From Terana coerulea (taxonomy: Eukaryota; Basidiomycota; Agaricomycetes; Polyporales; Phanerochaetaceae): 64,000 nucleotides of DNA. How positions within the stretch are numbered: position 1 is the first letter of the stretch; every line of letters begins with the position of its first letter. Both the position numbers and the translations under genes were made by a program. Below the pieces are notes generated by a model. The model did no database searches and was not told where the DNA came from. It was given only the letters and a program-made list of their open reading frames with translations. This document shows positions 47,733-58,749 of this stretch, one piece after another. Location: the NCBI GenBank assembly GCA_024811115.1, contig JAKOGH010000685.1, positions 124,001 through 188,000 of the forward strand, read 5' to 3'.

Positions 47733-48801
47733 CTAGCGTCTCCTGGCAAGCTTCGTTTGTGGTGGTCGTGGTGGTCGTGGTGGTCGTCAAAGTCGACAGC
47801 TAGTCAGGGTGAAAACTTCCGGAAGGAAAATGGGAAGGACCCTGCAGCTCCGAAGCGTGAGCTTAAAAGGGGCCAAAGGTGGGGTTCGCAGATGACGTTC
47901 TCGCATCAATCTTCTTCTTCTTCTATACATAATAGTTATCGGGATCTGGGGAGTGCCGCTGAAGTTTGCAGGGATTGCCGCTGTGTAAACATGCAAGGCT
48001 GGCGAGCCTCTGCGGGCGACGCTGGCTTCGGCGTGCCCTGATACGGGCCTCATTCATGCAAGGCTTATCGCTCACGCCGGCGATAGGCATGCGGGGTAGA
48101 TAACGCCTGGGTATAAAAGGGCGGGTTTGAGTACCATTCAAGCGTCGCTATCAACCGAGAATACGCACCTGCGGGAGGTCAGGAGACGATAGCACAGCGT
48201 CTGCCTGTTGATGGTCGCGGCGAGCTGGCAGGTTGCCACAACCATACAGCACAGCATGTCATAACGGACTCTATTTGTATACAGTAAGTTCTGCCAGAAA
48301 CAAAGTTCATTAGAAATAAATAGGTATCACCTGCTTCGGAAAGTCTCTCCTCCAGCTTGCTTTGAGCAGCAACCAGTAGCAACCGAGTCGTCCAGAAATA
48401 CTTAAGCCGTATACTCAAAGCGCCCAGGCTTTCGTGGTGGGCGCTTGATCGCATGGGGCTTCGAGTCTCGGCCTAAGTACGTATATCATTTGACTTCATG
48501 TGCATGAACTACAGTAGAGATGGGTTGTAGACGAAATTCTAACCACCTTGCTCTTGAGTGCAACTATGAAGCTTTGAAGCCACAACATTGAACGAAATCC
48601 CTGCACTTTGAGTGGCGTTCCCAAAATGGCATATCTTAGATCAATTGTTCCCAACTGCCAGGCGACCGTCCTTGAAATGCGCCCGCCATAGTCTTGACGA
48701 CGACCTCCGCCTCTCTCTCTCCTTTCCTTTGCTCCTCTCCCTTCGTCTCTCCCTTCACCGTTCCTCTGACCTCAGGCAGGCCCGACTTTGCTCTTTGAAA
48801 G
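47733..48801. other. Intergenic stretch with an orphan TATA box
   Basis: No gene is recognised. A clear TATAAAAG at 48112-48119 on the plus strand has no recognisable coding exon within 200 bp downstream. A GGTGGTCGT triplet run lies at 47759-47785. Confidence 0.45.
48700..48775 (+). promoter_or_regulatory. Pyrimidine-rich core promoter tract
   Basis: A CT-rich tract ends about 30 bp before the ATG at 48802. Such tracts precede transcription starts in highly expressed fungal genes (general knowledge); no TATA box is seen nearby. Confidence 0.4.
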
Positions 48802-49626
48802 ATGCAGCTGCTCTCGATCTTCGTCGCTCTCTTTGCGCTGCTCGCTGGCCGAGGTGTGTTTAATTTACTTTAGGTTTGGCTCTGGGCCGTACTTTCGGGC
48901 TTGGCGGAGGGAGGGCTGGGCAGGAGCAAGCATACTGAGGAGTGCGGATTACTGACCCTGTCTCTGTTGCAGTCTACTCTCTCGACATCGCTATCAACGC
49001 TGGGGGACTCACGACCGTGCCCGCTACCCAGTTCCTGAGTGTCTCGGACAGTGCCCTCCAGGCTGCAGTGCGTACACACGCCTTCCATTTCTGAACCATC
49101 CTCACACCCTTTCTTTCTTCTTTGCAGTGCACCACGCAATGCGGTGCCGCCAACAGTGCAATCACGGTACGCTCTTTGCCCTTCGCCAGCCTGTTCTCAT
49201 TCTCACTGCTGCTCTCACTCGTAACGCAGGCCTGCATAGATGACGCCTGCCTCTGCTCGAACACTACCGTCACCCAAATCCAAATGTGCGAGCAGTGCAT
49301 GTTCGCCGAGCTCATCAAGGAGAATCGCGCCATGCCGGACCCGCGTGCGGGCAACCAGGTCGCACTCACCGGTGCGTCTCGCCCTCTTTGCCACTCCTTT
49401 CCCTCCTGATCGTCTCTCTCTCCTCCTTTGTTTAATATGGATAGGCTACGGTGCCGCTTGCGCGAAGCAGAACATCACCGTCCAGGCCACGCTGCTTGCG
49501 CTCGCGATCCCGGACAGCTGGGATGGGCCCTTCGGCCAGGGCCTCAACACCGCGACAACCGCCATCACGCTCATCGCGGCGCTCATGCTCGGCGCAGGCG
49601 CTATCACCGTCGTCAGCACCATGTAG
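48802..49626 (+). CDS. Small secreted cysteine-containing protein, probably GPI-anchored (169 residues)
   Basis: Five exons, 48802-48853, 48973-49067, 49128-49166, 49230-49371 and 49445-49626, join to 510 nt. A signal peptide (M-Q-L-L-S-I-F-V-A-L-F-A-L-L-A-G) is followed by about 125 residues with eight cysteines, including C-T-T-Q-C-G, A-C-I-D-D-A-C-L-C-S and C-E-Q-C-M-F. The C-terminal 25 residues are hydrophobic (I-T-L-I-A-A-L-M-L-G-A-G-A-I-T-V-V) after a small-residue stretch, as expected for a GPI-attachment signal. The cysteine spacing recalls, but does not match, the CFEM pattern. The protein is probably on the cell wall or surface; its function is unknown. Similar small proteins are common in Agaricomycetes. 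Confidence 0.85.
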
Positions 49627-50166
49627 AGACCTCACTGTTACGCCATGTGTGTTTTGGTTGGCGCAGGGTGTTCGCTGGGTTCGTCGGGCATCTGAGTTCC
49701 TTCTGCCGATGTTGTCAGAGTTTTCTCTCACTGCGTATCGAAAGCGTTGTGTAGATCATCCTCCTTGTAGGAGAGGTCATTGGAATGCAAAGACGTTGGA
49801 TACATGCGGCTTGTGTCCGTTGCCATGGCTGCCCAGCGACTTCCAGGCACTGAGGGCTGAGATCTAAGCGCTGAGGTTGTGGCGTCCGGCAGCATCCGGA
49901 GGGAGTTTCAACGGTAAGAATTGCCCGACGAAGCTTCGGTTGTATTATTGGGACAAGATACATGGGAGATGCGGTAGGTGTATATTATTTACGGTTCACG
50001 ATCTACATGGGAAACTGGAATATAAATGAGGGCCACACACGATCATTAGGCGAGCTATTTTCTCCGCCGAACTTTAGAGACACCAGTCGCATACTGTTCG
50101 AGTGCGTCGCGGAGCATCGTATACAGTGGGGTGATGCTGTTGCATCGCATCTTGAAGCCCTATAGA
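49627..50166. other. Intergenic stretch between two convergent genes
   Basis: Holds the 3' flanks of the GPI-anchored protein gene and of the coiled-coil gene. Nothing further recognised. Confidence 0.5.
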
Positions 50167-51736
50167 TCACGATTCAGCACACATACGGGATGACCGAAGA
50201 AACTTGCTGACCGTCGCCGTCGGTGACTTCTGCAGCTCCACTAGCCGCGTCTTCAGACTCGTCGCATCCTTCGCCAGCTGAGAACCTGGTGAGTGACTGT
50301 ACGCAAAGTTGCAGCACTACCGGGCGTACCATGACCCAGATCTGCTGCAGCGTACCGAGGCGCTCGATAACATTCTTAAATGTATCGTCGAGCTCGTTTA
50401 GCATTTCCTTAACCTCCTGGACTCCGGCTTGGGTATTGCGAAGAGAGTCAGCCAGTGCCCTCAGCTCTTGCAACTCCTTGCGCTTGGCTGTTCCGTGTCA
50501 TTGTCAGCCAGGAACATGCCTGCACTCACTGGCTTACCGTTGTCCTGAGCCCTAACGTTCAACGCGTGTCCAAGCGATCTCAGCCCAGTTACCTGAGCAC
50601 AACAATATTGGGTTGCACAGGCAGGTGGAGTGGGATGCAGAGTGCACGTACCAGAAGCACACCGGCTACTACCGGCGCCAGGGCCACGATTCCAGCCAGG
50701 ACTGCACAGTCTCCAAGGGCACCTTGCTTTGCACCGGCTGCATAGTCCGTAGCGGGCTGGAGGTTGACCTTCATGGCGTCCCAGCAGATTTCCCACTGTA
50801 CAGGCGATCAACACAGGACAAACAATCCAGGTTGTTGCGACGTACGATTCCTTTGGATCTGATGCGGGCGGACTGAGTGAGCAACATGAGGACCAAGCGT
50901 CAAGATTGGTACGTACTTCTCCAACTCCTTCTCAAGCGTGGTGATCCCTTTTTCTATCACGCTGATTTGCTCGCGCACCCAAATAGCCGTAAAGTCGACG
51001 TGCTCATGTATTTCGGTGCGATAATTCTCGACGCCTTGACGGAGCCGAAGGAAGCCCTCAGAATTCACTTGAGCTCCCTTGGCAAAGGATTCTAGCGACT
51101 ACAGATGTTGGGTCAACAGGGTTCAGGACTCCAGTACCAACATGCAGATACCTTACCCCTATGTATGCGTCAATCTCTGAGATACGTTCCTTGAAGGATG
51201 CCCCGGAGTTCGCAATGGGAATGATGATTTGCGTGAATTCTGAAGGTACGTCAGTACCTCGTGCAAATAAATGGACATGAACTGGACACACCATCAATCA
51301 TTGCCTGCGCCTGCGACGCAGTCTCCTGTGATGAGTAGAGCAGAGCGGTGTATTTCTGACGACGTTTTTAGTGAAGGAAAATCCGCAAAGGAACATAGAA
51401 GAGCACCTCATGCAGTTCAATCCACTTTGGAGCCATTTTGTACGGAGCGCGAGTCGTCGCATCCTGAACGATGTTCTTGGCGTCAATTCGCTCAACGGCA
51501 CTACGGATGAGTGCAAAGTCGCTCTCGATGTTGAGCACGGTGTCTGCGAGCACCTTGACTTCCTGCGCCAGCTGCTTCTGCACGGGCGAGCTGCAAGCTT
51601 GCTTAGACATCGCCTCGAGGGCCCTGTCCACGCTCTCGCTGTCGGGCGGGTGCGACCGCAGCACCGTAGCAATATTCTCCATGGGGTCGGAGTTGAATCC
51701 AGGGACATGTTGGGGGACGGCGAGCAGGGTGGCCAT
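50167..51736 (-). CDS. Coiled-coil protein with a central hydrophobic hairpin, alpha-pore-former-like layout (379 residues)
   Basis: Nine exons join to 1140 nt: 51736-51407, 51355-51292, 51239-51157, 51098-50917, micro-exon 50858-50846, 50795-50652, 50592-50538, 50487-50330 and 50277-50167. Residues 1-220 are amphipathic helices with heptad-like spacing. Residues about 250-273 are strongly hydrophobic (V-L-A-G-I-V-A-L-A-P-V-V-A-G-V-L-L). Two further long helices follow (E-L-R-A-L-A-D-S-L, L-G-T-L-Q-Q-I-W). Long helices flanking one hydrophobic hairpin are the layout of the ClyA/HBL/NheA class of alpha-helical pore-forming proteins, which have fungal relatives; I infer only the architecture, not an activity. 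No signal peptide is seen. A related gene lies 1.6 kb away in divergent orientation. TATA box 81 bp before the ATG. Confidence 0.78.
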
Positions 51737-51816
51737 GCTGAAGAGCTGGAGCTTGGAGTTGGGTAGAGCTTTCGAAAAGTGATGAGCGTTGGCTTTACAA
51801 GTTGACCGGCTGGCAT

Positions 51817-51824
51817 ATTTTATA
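51817..51824 (-). promoter_or_regulatory. TATA box of the coiled-coil gene
   Basis: Minus strand TATAAAAT, 81 bp before the ATG at 51736. Confidence 0.55.
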
Positions 51825-53260
51825 TGTCACCATCCGTGTCGCAAGCAGTCAGATTTTAGAGAATGCAGAAATACGGCATCGATCTCGCCTCGCGGCCTCT
51901 CCACAGCACGCAGGCCGTGCCGAATGTTCATATACATGAGAGAATGCGCAAAACGAATGATTAAGATTTGCGATAGGATCCGCGACGGGGAATGGAAGCG
52001 GTGATGAATATCGGATATCACAGATGACTTGAACGGAGCTGCGCTGGCCGCCTATCTCTTCTGGGTGGGTGACATGGACCCTTGGCGGAACGTGGCTCTG
52101 AGAAGGGAATGATGGATAGCCCGGAATAGCATGTCTTGAACATACCCCAAGCGCAGGTGAAGAAGTTTCAGCTGAGTTAACTCGCATGTCCAGCGATCCG
52201 AGCCACTGCAATACGGTGACCCTGTTGAGCGGAAGAGAACGAATCGTGAGCGACTGTGCAAATACGTCGAAGTACGGGAATATCTCACAATGCGAAGAGG
52301 TTGATATGGTCTGTTACATACTTATTGCCTGCTGGCAAGGTTTTGTGTAGCATACGGGTCAGGGAGCGCACGCAGCTGCCTGCAGCAGAAACGATAGAAA
52401 CGTTCGAGAGCAGCTCAACTGACGAAACTCAGCTTGAAGAACACGTTTTAAGTTCTTGTTATCATCTTAAATCTATGAAATTTTCTTTGCCTATGTTCGC
52501 AAACTCTCTTTGCAGAGACCCGATGGCGAAACACGAAAACTATTTGGGCGTGAAGCTCGAAGCTTGAAGGTCAACAGGTCCTGGCCATGTACACACTAAG
52601 GTGAGACCCACTTTTCAGCTATGGTTCGACACCTCCGACACATCCAACACACCCGTGTCCAGCTTCCGTCGTTTACGGTACACTAAATGACGGTAGATGC
52701 ATACCTGCCTCGAGGAGACCACACCTGCCAAGGGTCTCGCGAATTCGAAGTTCGAAGTCATGATCAGTGATAGAAAGGGGCGCTTATTGGACTCAGCGGA
52801 CATTACTTCCGGAGTTTTGTAGGATCAGCGGCGATCTGAGATCTCACCTTTGCTGCTGTAACTCCGCATCGGAGGTTTAATAATTGATAACTGATGCCGA
52901 ATGCCCTCTGGCTGATCGTCTCGCCTCGGTCTCGCCTGTATGCAGGTAGCACGCCAGTAAGCCCTTCGCCACCGTCTAACTTCGCAACTTTGAAAGCCCA
53001 AACTCAGGGTCCAAACTAAGTTCAAACGGCCAGCGCGTTAGATGGAAGTCAGAGCAGCTCACCTCGCCCCGGAAAACCTCGAGGATCCCTCATGTCGAGA
53101 AGACAAAGAGCGTCCCTCACCGTGTCATACATATTGAAGTTTCTCAGGTACGATTTAACATCTCCTGGCATTTCGTGCAATACCACCGGTTGAACCGCCC
53201 AAATAGGTCTTCCTGAACAGGTTTCCCGTGGCGATAATCGCCTTGCATCCGTGAAGCATC
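51825..53260. other. Divergent intergenic region between the two coiled-coil genes
   Basis: 1.4 kb without a recognisable gene. The longest frame (52256-52567, 103 codons) shows no domain. It probably serves as promoter region for both divergent genes, since each has a TATA box at the expected distance. Confidence 0.5.
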
Positions 53261-53261
53261 A

Positions 53262-53272
53262 TATATATATAA
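53262..53272 (+). promoter_or_regulatory. TATA box of the second coiled-coil gene
   Basis: A TATATATATAA run lies about 77-87 bp before the ATG at 53349, the same distance as in the divergent paralogue. Confidence 0.5.
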
Positions 53273-53348
53273 CAGAGGGAGCTTGCCAGGGATGCTGCCG
53301 TAAATTGCCAGACGCAAACCTCAATACTCTACAACAAACACCCTCACG

Positions 53349-54978
53349 ATGACTAGGACTGCTGGTGAATAATTCTCCTATGCTCGCCTGTGTATAGTCT
53401 GAACAATTCACAGGCGCTGGGACCACCATGCTTAACGATGTGAAGAAGCTGCTCAACGACGCCCTTTCTGCTCAGGACGAATTCAACTCGGTTCAACTTA
53501 GCCTTGCCCGCATTGACGGCCTTCACTATTGTCTTCCTACCACAGGGCAGCCTGTAGAGCCCCTGGCTCCAAAATGCCGCCAGCAGGCCGAGGTCGGTTC
53601 ATGATTTCGACTGGGCCTAGCCTTGGATCCTAACCTGCTCTCTGCATTAGAAATACTCTCAAATTCTGAACGCGTCTCGGACGTCCGCCGCAGAGATGAT
53701 AGGACATGTTGACGGTGAGTGCGCCCGCTATGACGCTTGAAGCAGTGGACTGCCGGCTAATGTAACTCTCAGACTTCACAGAGGTTGTCATCCCGCTGGT
53801 GAAGGAACCCAACATCCCCCTATCTGATAAGCTGATCGAGGTGCAATTCGCGGCTGAGAAGGTGAGATTCAGGTGCCAGAAATGCTGTTGCTTTTCACCC
53901 TGAAGGTCGTCTATTTATGTTCAGAGCGCACAGTTCGCCCACGACGGCCCAGAGAAATTGGGAGCAGAATTCAGACACATTAGGACTGCTATCTCCGTTA
54001 TCAATGATACCTTAAACCTGATATTGAACGGTGCCACGCCGACGTTGAACGGCCCTCCCGAGCGTATACGCGACACACAGCCTCAGCGAGAGGCCAGACC
54101 AAGGTGTGTACCACGTTGATCATTGTTACTCATAGGCTTACAACAAGGCTTGCAGAAGCCTTTATTCCCCAACAAACCAAGAGGCGCGTTTTGTAGTAGT
54201 ATCAACCGACACCTATCTTATTCATCTGCGTGTCCAAGGTACCTCCTGTTCCTCCGAAGGAGATCCGGTGCAGACAACAAGCCAAGACTGCAGAGATGTC
54301 GGCATCAACGGATTCAACGAGCTCTTGGGGTTTCGGCGTACTCAAAAGCGCAGGCCGTGTACGTGCACTACGCAATGCTCCCAACGTCGTCACTGATCAC
54401 AGTTGCGTGGACAGACGCTATTCGGTCCCCCAAGACGCTCCAGCGGGGACAGCTTCGCATTCACAGCCGATGCTCCTGCCAGCGACGTTGGTACAGACCA
54501 TGCGAACGCCGTGCTCACAGATGCTATCACAGAGGACCGAGGACCGCACGAACTAACTAGAGAGGAAAGGGCTACCCATGAGCATCAACAGAAGCTGGTG
54601 GCAGAAGTCCCCAGGACGATTGCTAACTTACATACGAAGCTTCAGTCCCTCGACGGCAAGCTCGGTCATTTCGAGGGCATCTGGTTCAAGGTAAGGCTTC
54701 GTGCTATATCTCGGCCGTTTGTCCCGCGATGCTGATCAAATCAAACTAGCTTCATCGCGACGCGAGCGACCTGCACGAACGGCTGTCTTTGGCTGGCGGC
54801 GCGTTTAATGAGACGGTGAGTATGCCAGCTGATTGCTGTTTCTCAGGACCGCATTCTCAATGATTGGCTTTTTCTCTAGCAATTCAAGGAACTCATCCGG
54901 AATGAGGAGGGTATGTACAACGACATGAGGGCCGCGTTGGAAATCTACGCTACGCAGGTCGTTCGCACAGACGTGTGA
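53349..54978 (+). CDS. Second coiled-coil protein related to the gene at 50167-51736; probably frame-damaged
   Basis: The first exon (M-T-R-T-A, ATG at 53349) is spliced in frame to M-L-N-D-V-K-K-L-L. Matches to the divergent paralogue are seen exon by exon: K-Y-S-Q-I-L-N-A-S against K-Y-T-A-L-L-Y-S-S; D-F-T-E-V-V-I-P-L against E-F-T-Q-I-I-I-P-I; I-W-F-K plus R-D-A-S-D-L-H-E-R-L against I-W-V-M plus K-D-A-T-S-L-K-T-R-L. The middle (54130-54540) could not be resolved into exons, and no clear hydrophobic hairpin is visible there. The stop at 54976-54978 follows a one-base loss: in the next frame the sequence continues with R-V-A-R-T-G-D, as in the truncated copy at 30980-31260. It may therefore be a recent pseudogene or carry sequencing errors. 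Confidence 0.65.
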
Positions 54979-57076
54979 TTGCCCTCGAGCGGGTTGCGAG
55001 GACCGGAGATTGTAGCGCAGTTGGACTGTCTGCTAGCTATGAAAGCATGAAGCGCATTTGGATGGTGTATACTGAGGCACCCGTGAGGGTATCGACGTGT
55101 TGTCTTTGAGCTTTCCTTTGATGAATCCGTCTGAGTTGATTTGATCTGCGAGGTCGATTCCGTTTGTGGCACAATTCTTGTGGCGCTGGATCGGTGTCAT
55201 TACCGCAAGCCAGCAGTGATGACGGGGGCGTTAAGATCACGAATAGGCAAGCCGTGGCAAGACGCTTTATGACGGTGAGAGCATTCAGCAGGATTCTTGA
55301 CCACAGGCCCTAACTGCACGACAATGATCACAGAACTGAGGATCAGCTTCACAACAGAGAAGACGACGCGAACTGATCATTGCGATGGTACCGTGATCTT
55401 TGTTCTACAGATAATCAGTCTGGGTGGACATTCTATCACTCGGAAGCACAGGCCAAGCTTCCTCTTTGTGGCAATATGCCGCGATGTGCCGTAGCGCACA
55501 CGCCTAAACTTCACACCCATGGGCACATGACGACTGCGTTTGGCTCAGAGAAGCGGGGCCACAGTGCAAAGCTCACACATCTGACTTCTATTCCTAAGAG
55601 GACCAAATTGACGGTATTTGTTTCGTGCACACGGATGATGCGGCGACGACGGAGCGGATCGTTTATAGGCGGCCCTGCACAGTCGAGCCTCGCTATCTCG
55701 ACCCAGGAGAGCTCCGTACCTGAGCACGGACAGTGGATGTCCCCTCGTCTTGGCTAGAGCCTTCGGAACCGACACCCTCTCGCATCGATCAGCCTCCAGA
55801 GCCGACATCATGCCCATCCTCATCGACACTGCTGAGCTCGCCGGCCTAGCCGCGGAGGGCGCTCTGTATGGTACGTGGCACGAACTCTCACACACACGGG
55901 TGCGGCGCCGCTGACTATGTCGAGCAGGTGTCTTTGTCTGCCTGTTCTTTGTGTGCGGACGTGATCTACTGCGGCGCCGGCGCCATCAGCAGTCGCAGCT
56001 GAGCTGGCCTATGGTTTTCACCGGGATCATCATGCTCATATTGGCCACGACCCGCTTTTCGGTGGACACGGCGAACGTGTTCGTGGCATTCATCCAACAC
56101 GACACACGAGCCGAGCGCATCATGTATCTGGAGAACGTGAAGGAGCCCTTGTTCACCACCAAGCATACGATATATATCACCACTCTGTTCGTTGGGGATT
56201 CGTTCGTTGTGCGTGTCCGCCTTCCATTTGTTCGTTGCGTGCACTTACCACTGTATATTCCCGCAGAACTATCGATGCTGGGTGGTGTGGGGAAGGCAAT
56301 TGCGGGTTGTCCTCTTCCCGATCGCACTTTCTGTCGTCAGCACCGGCTCGGCGTACTATGCTATGTGGCGGTACACCAACCTTCCCGGTCAAATCATACC
56401 CTCCGAGGCGAAGTGGCTCACCATATTCTTCTCACTGAGTTTAGTGTCGAACGGAACTGCGACTTGTACGTCGTCCTTTCGCACAGTGGTGGCCCTCAGA
56501 TTTACTGACTATCATCATTTCGCAGCACTGCTTGCCTACCGCATATGGTCCATCGACCGTCAAATGAAGAACTTGAACATGGCCGGCGGCTACACGTCCT
56601 CGCGGCTCACGCCGATCCTCCGTGTTCTACTCGAGAGCGGAATCATCAACGCGGCGTACCTCTTCGCCTTCCTCATGACTCTCGTGGCAGGCTCGCAAGC
56701 TCTGGAGTTCATGTCAGAGATTGTGCGTGTAGTTGGATCCCGCTCGGTCTTCTCCGCTTTCACTCACCGTTGCTCATCGATACAGGCCGTGCCTCTCACC
56801 GGCATTATCTTTGCAATCGTCATCATCGGTGTCGCTCACCGAGCCCAAGATGAAACGCTCTACACGCAGAAGCCTGTCACTTCACTCGCATGGGCGAAGA
56901 CTCGCAAGTCAGCGCGCGCCGGTGTATCAACCACCACGGACACCGGCATACACTCCTCAGTGATTCCGATGGAGGTGTACGTCGACCGAAATCGGACTGA
57001 TCACATAGATCTGGAGTCAGAGTCGCCCATTGATGGATTCGAAGGCTCAGTAAAAAGAAAGGATGGTATATTGTGA
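54750..57076 (+). repeat. Right arm of an inverted segmental duplication
   Basis: Matches 29062-31260 in opposite orientation over the 3' end of the coiled-coil gene, the 0.8-kb spacer and the whole seven-helix gene. The two arms are about 23.5 kb apart. Confidence 0.8.
55810..57076 (+). CDS. Seven-helix fungal membrane protein, right copy (342 residues)
   Basis: Exons 55810-55870, 55928-56208, 56267-56465, 56526-56722 and 56786-57076 join to 1029 nt. Seven hydrophobic helices can be picked out, among them S-W-P-M-V-F-T-G-I-I-M-L-I-L, I-Y-I-T-T-L-F-V-G-D-S-F-V, V-L-F-P-I-A-L-S-V-V-S-T, L-T-I-F-F-S-L-S-L-V and I-I-F-A-I-V-I-I-G-V-A. The motif N-Y-R-C-W-V-V-W-G after the second intron marks the basidiomycete family. 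The cytosolic tail has R-K-S-A-R-A-G and an acidic end. Function unknown; a receptor-like or transport role is only a guess. About 85 % of residues appear identical to the left copy, and intron positions are the same. Both copies have intact frames, so both may be expressed. Confidence 0.86.
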
Positions 57077-57379
57077 ACCTACTGTAGGAACATCTTGACA
57101 CGCATAGCACCTGCGGTATGTATGATTATAAAGACTTCGTAGCTGTACAACTTGACCTTGTTAAGCATTTCTTGGTGCTTGAATTGTCCGGGGAAATCAG
57201 CGACGTTTGTCAATGATGGCTGCTACACTAGAGTGTCACATACCTGGCCACAGAACTCTCCCCGCATGATCTACTCGAAGGTGCTTCATCAGTCCCGAGT
57301 GAGATCGGTATATTTGCTTGCAGACTGGGCGATTTTTGCTGCCAAAAGTAATTTAATACATCAAGTCAATTGCAAGGTT

Positions 57380-57680
57380 CAGTTTGCATTTGTACCTCCT
57401 AATTGCTCGAGTCAACACGCCTGGCATCTTCACCATGCGTTGCCACCCAACAGTCGCCGACGAGTCCAGAAGTACTTGCGAAGCCATTATAACTGCCTTG
57501 TCAAGCAAAATAACAGAGAAAATCACAGCCGGAGTGTGGGTATGTAGACCTGAGGTTTTTGAAGAGGAGGATAACGAGCTGGGATGTGTTTATGTGTAAC
57601 CAGTACGTGACGCCGCCGATCCCGCCGCCCGCCCAGCGATCAGCGCATCAAACACCAAATACATCATAGCACCGCGCCTC
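57380..57680 (+). repeat. Dispersed repeat of about 300 bp, right copy
   Basis: Matches 34190-34520 in opposite orientation. It includes motif copy 5 on the minus strand and lies 0.35 kb upstream of SPRY locus 5. Confidence 0.65.
57639..57651 (-). repeat. Dispersed 13-bp motif, copy 5
   Basis: ATCAGCGCATCAA on the plus strand, i.e. TTGATGCGCTGAT on the minus strand, about 0.38 kb upstream of SPRY locus 5. Confidence 0.7.
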
Positions 57681-58391
57681 ATTCGGCGCTTCGGTTGTTT
57701 CACCCCACTGAGGCCTGGAGGCCTGGCCGCCGACACACACACAAACTCATCCGTCGGACGACCCGACATATACCCCTTTCGCGCTGTCCTCTGAAGCGCA
57801 TCCGGCCAAGGATCCGCCCAGCTTCCGTGCGCTCATCCAGTATTCGCACACAAGCTTCATGTCCGCTCACCTTCAGGGGCACACGAAGACGCCTGCTGTC
57901 ATTAAGCCCTGGCAGTGCTCGCATGCGATGCCAGCACGAGGTGTTCTGTCCGCATGATATCTCACACTGCCCTCCCTTAAGTATATACTACCAAGCTGCC
58001 CGAGTCGAGCTGCCAATCGCCCTCTCGCAGCTATGGCCTACTCTGCAATGGACCCATCTCTGGATGTCCCCAAATATGCGTTAAAATATTTGCATCGCGC
58101 ATCGCCCTCTGCGGATTTGCGAGGCGTATCTTCTCTTCCGAGAGGATGGTTTCGTTTAACGGGACATGCTTCACATGCATCGGTCCGTCTCGCCAGGAAC
58201 AAGTTAGACATTCTCGTTAGTGAGCACAATAATCTGCAAAACATTATACTTGATCGATACTGATACCTACGATCTATCCATCATTTGTACTAGCCCCCAG
58301 TAACTCCGATACTCTGGGTTCGACGGCCAGACGCCTCCACAAACTAAAGCCCAACACTGCTAGCTTGTCAACAAGTCACTTCAACTGTCGG

Positions 58392-58749
58392 TAGTGATTG
58401 GCAAGGGTAAACCCCCATGCTTAGAGGGTAACCCTTACCCTTACCCTTCAAAACCCTTACCCTCACAAAGGGTAAGGGTTAAGGGCTACCCTTCAAACCC
58501 TTGCCAAAATAGACTAAAAATGGTGCTTTAAATGCTTTTCTCATTCACTTGTAATGTTAGTCTTTTATTTAAGTAGCTTGCATTGGTATAGAAAGTACTT
58601 ATGATATCTGCAGCTCTCTCTAGCAACATACCTGGCATTTAAATGCAGACCCCTGCCGAGCGAGGGTTAATCTTCCTTGACCCTTACCCTTACCCTCCAT
58701 ACCCTTGCCTTTAACCCTTGGAGGGTTTGCAAACCCTTGCCTATCACTA
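58392..58749. mobile_element. hAT-like MITE, 358 bp, inserted in exon 2 of SPRY locus 5
   Basis: Begins TAGTGATTGGCAAGGG and ends CCCTTGCCTATCACTA; the ends are inverse repeats with 15 of 16 positions matching. Flanking 8-bp sequences ACTGTCGG (58384-58391) and ACTGTCAG (58750-58757) differ at one base and fit a hAT-type 8-bp target duplication. Removing the element and one duplicate restores the exon as found in the paralogues. The interior contains repeated CCCTTACCC and GGGTAAGGG stretches but no coding capacity. Confidence 0.88.

Noticed and set aside
58425..58740. Telomere-like repeats (runs of CCCTTACCC and GGGTAAGGG).
   Set aside because: The unit is CCCTTA, not the fungal telomere unit CCCTAA; the runs are short, occur in both orientations and lie inside the 358-bp MITE.
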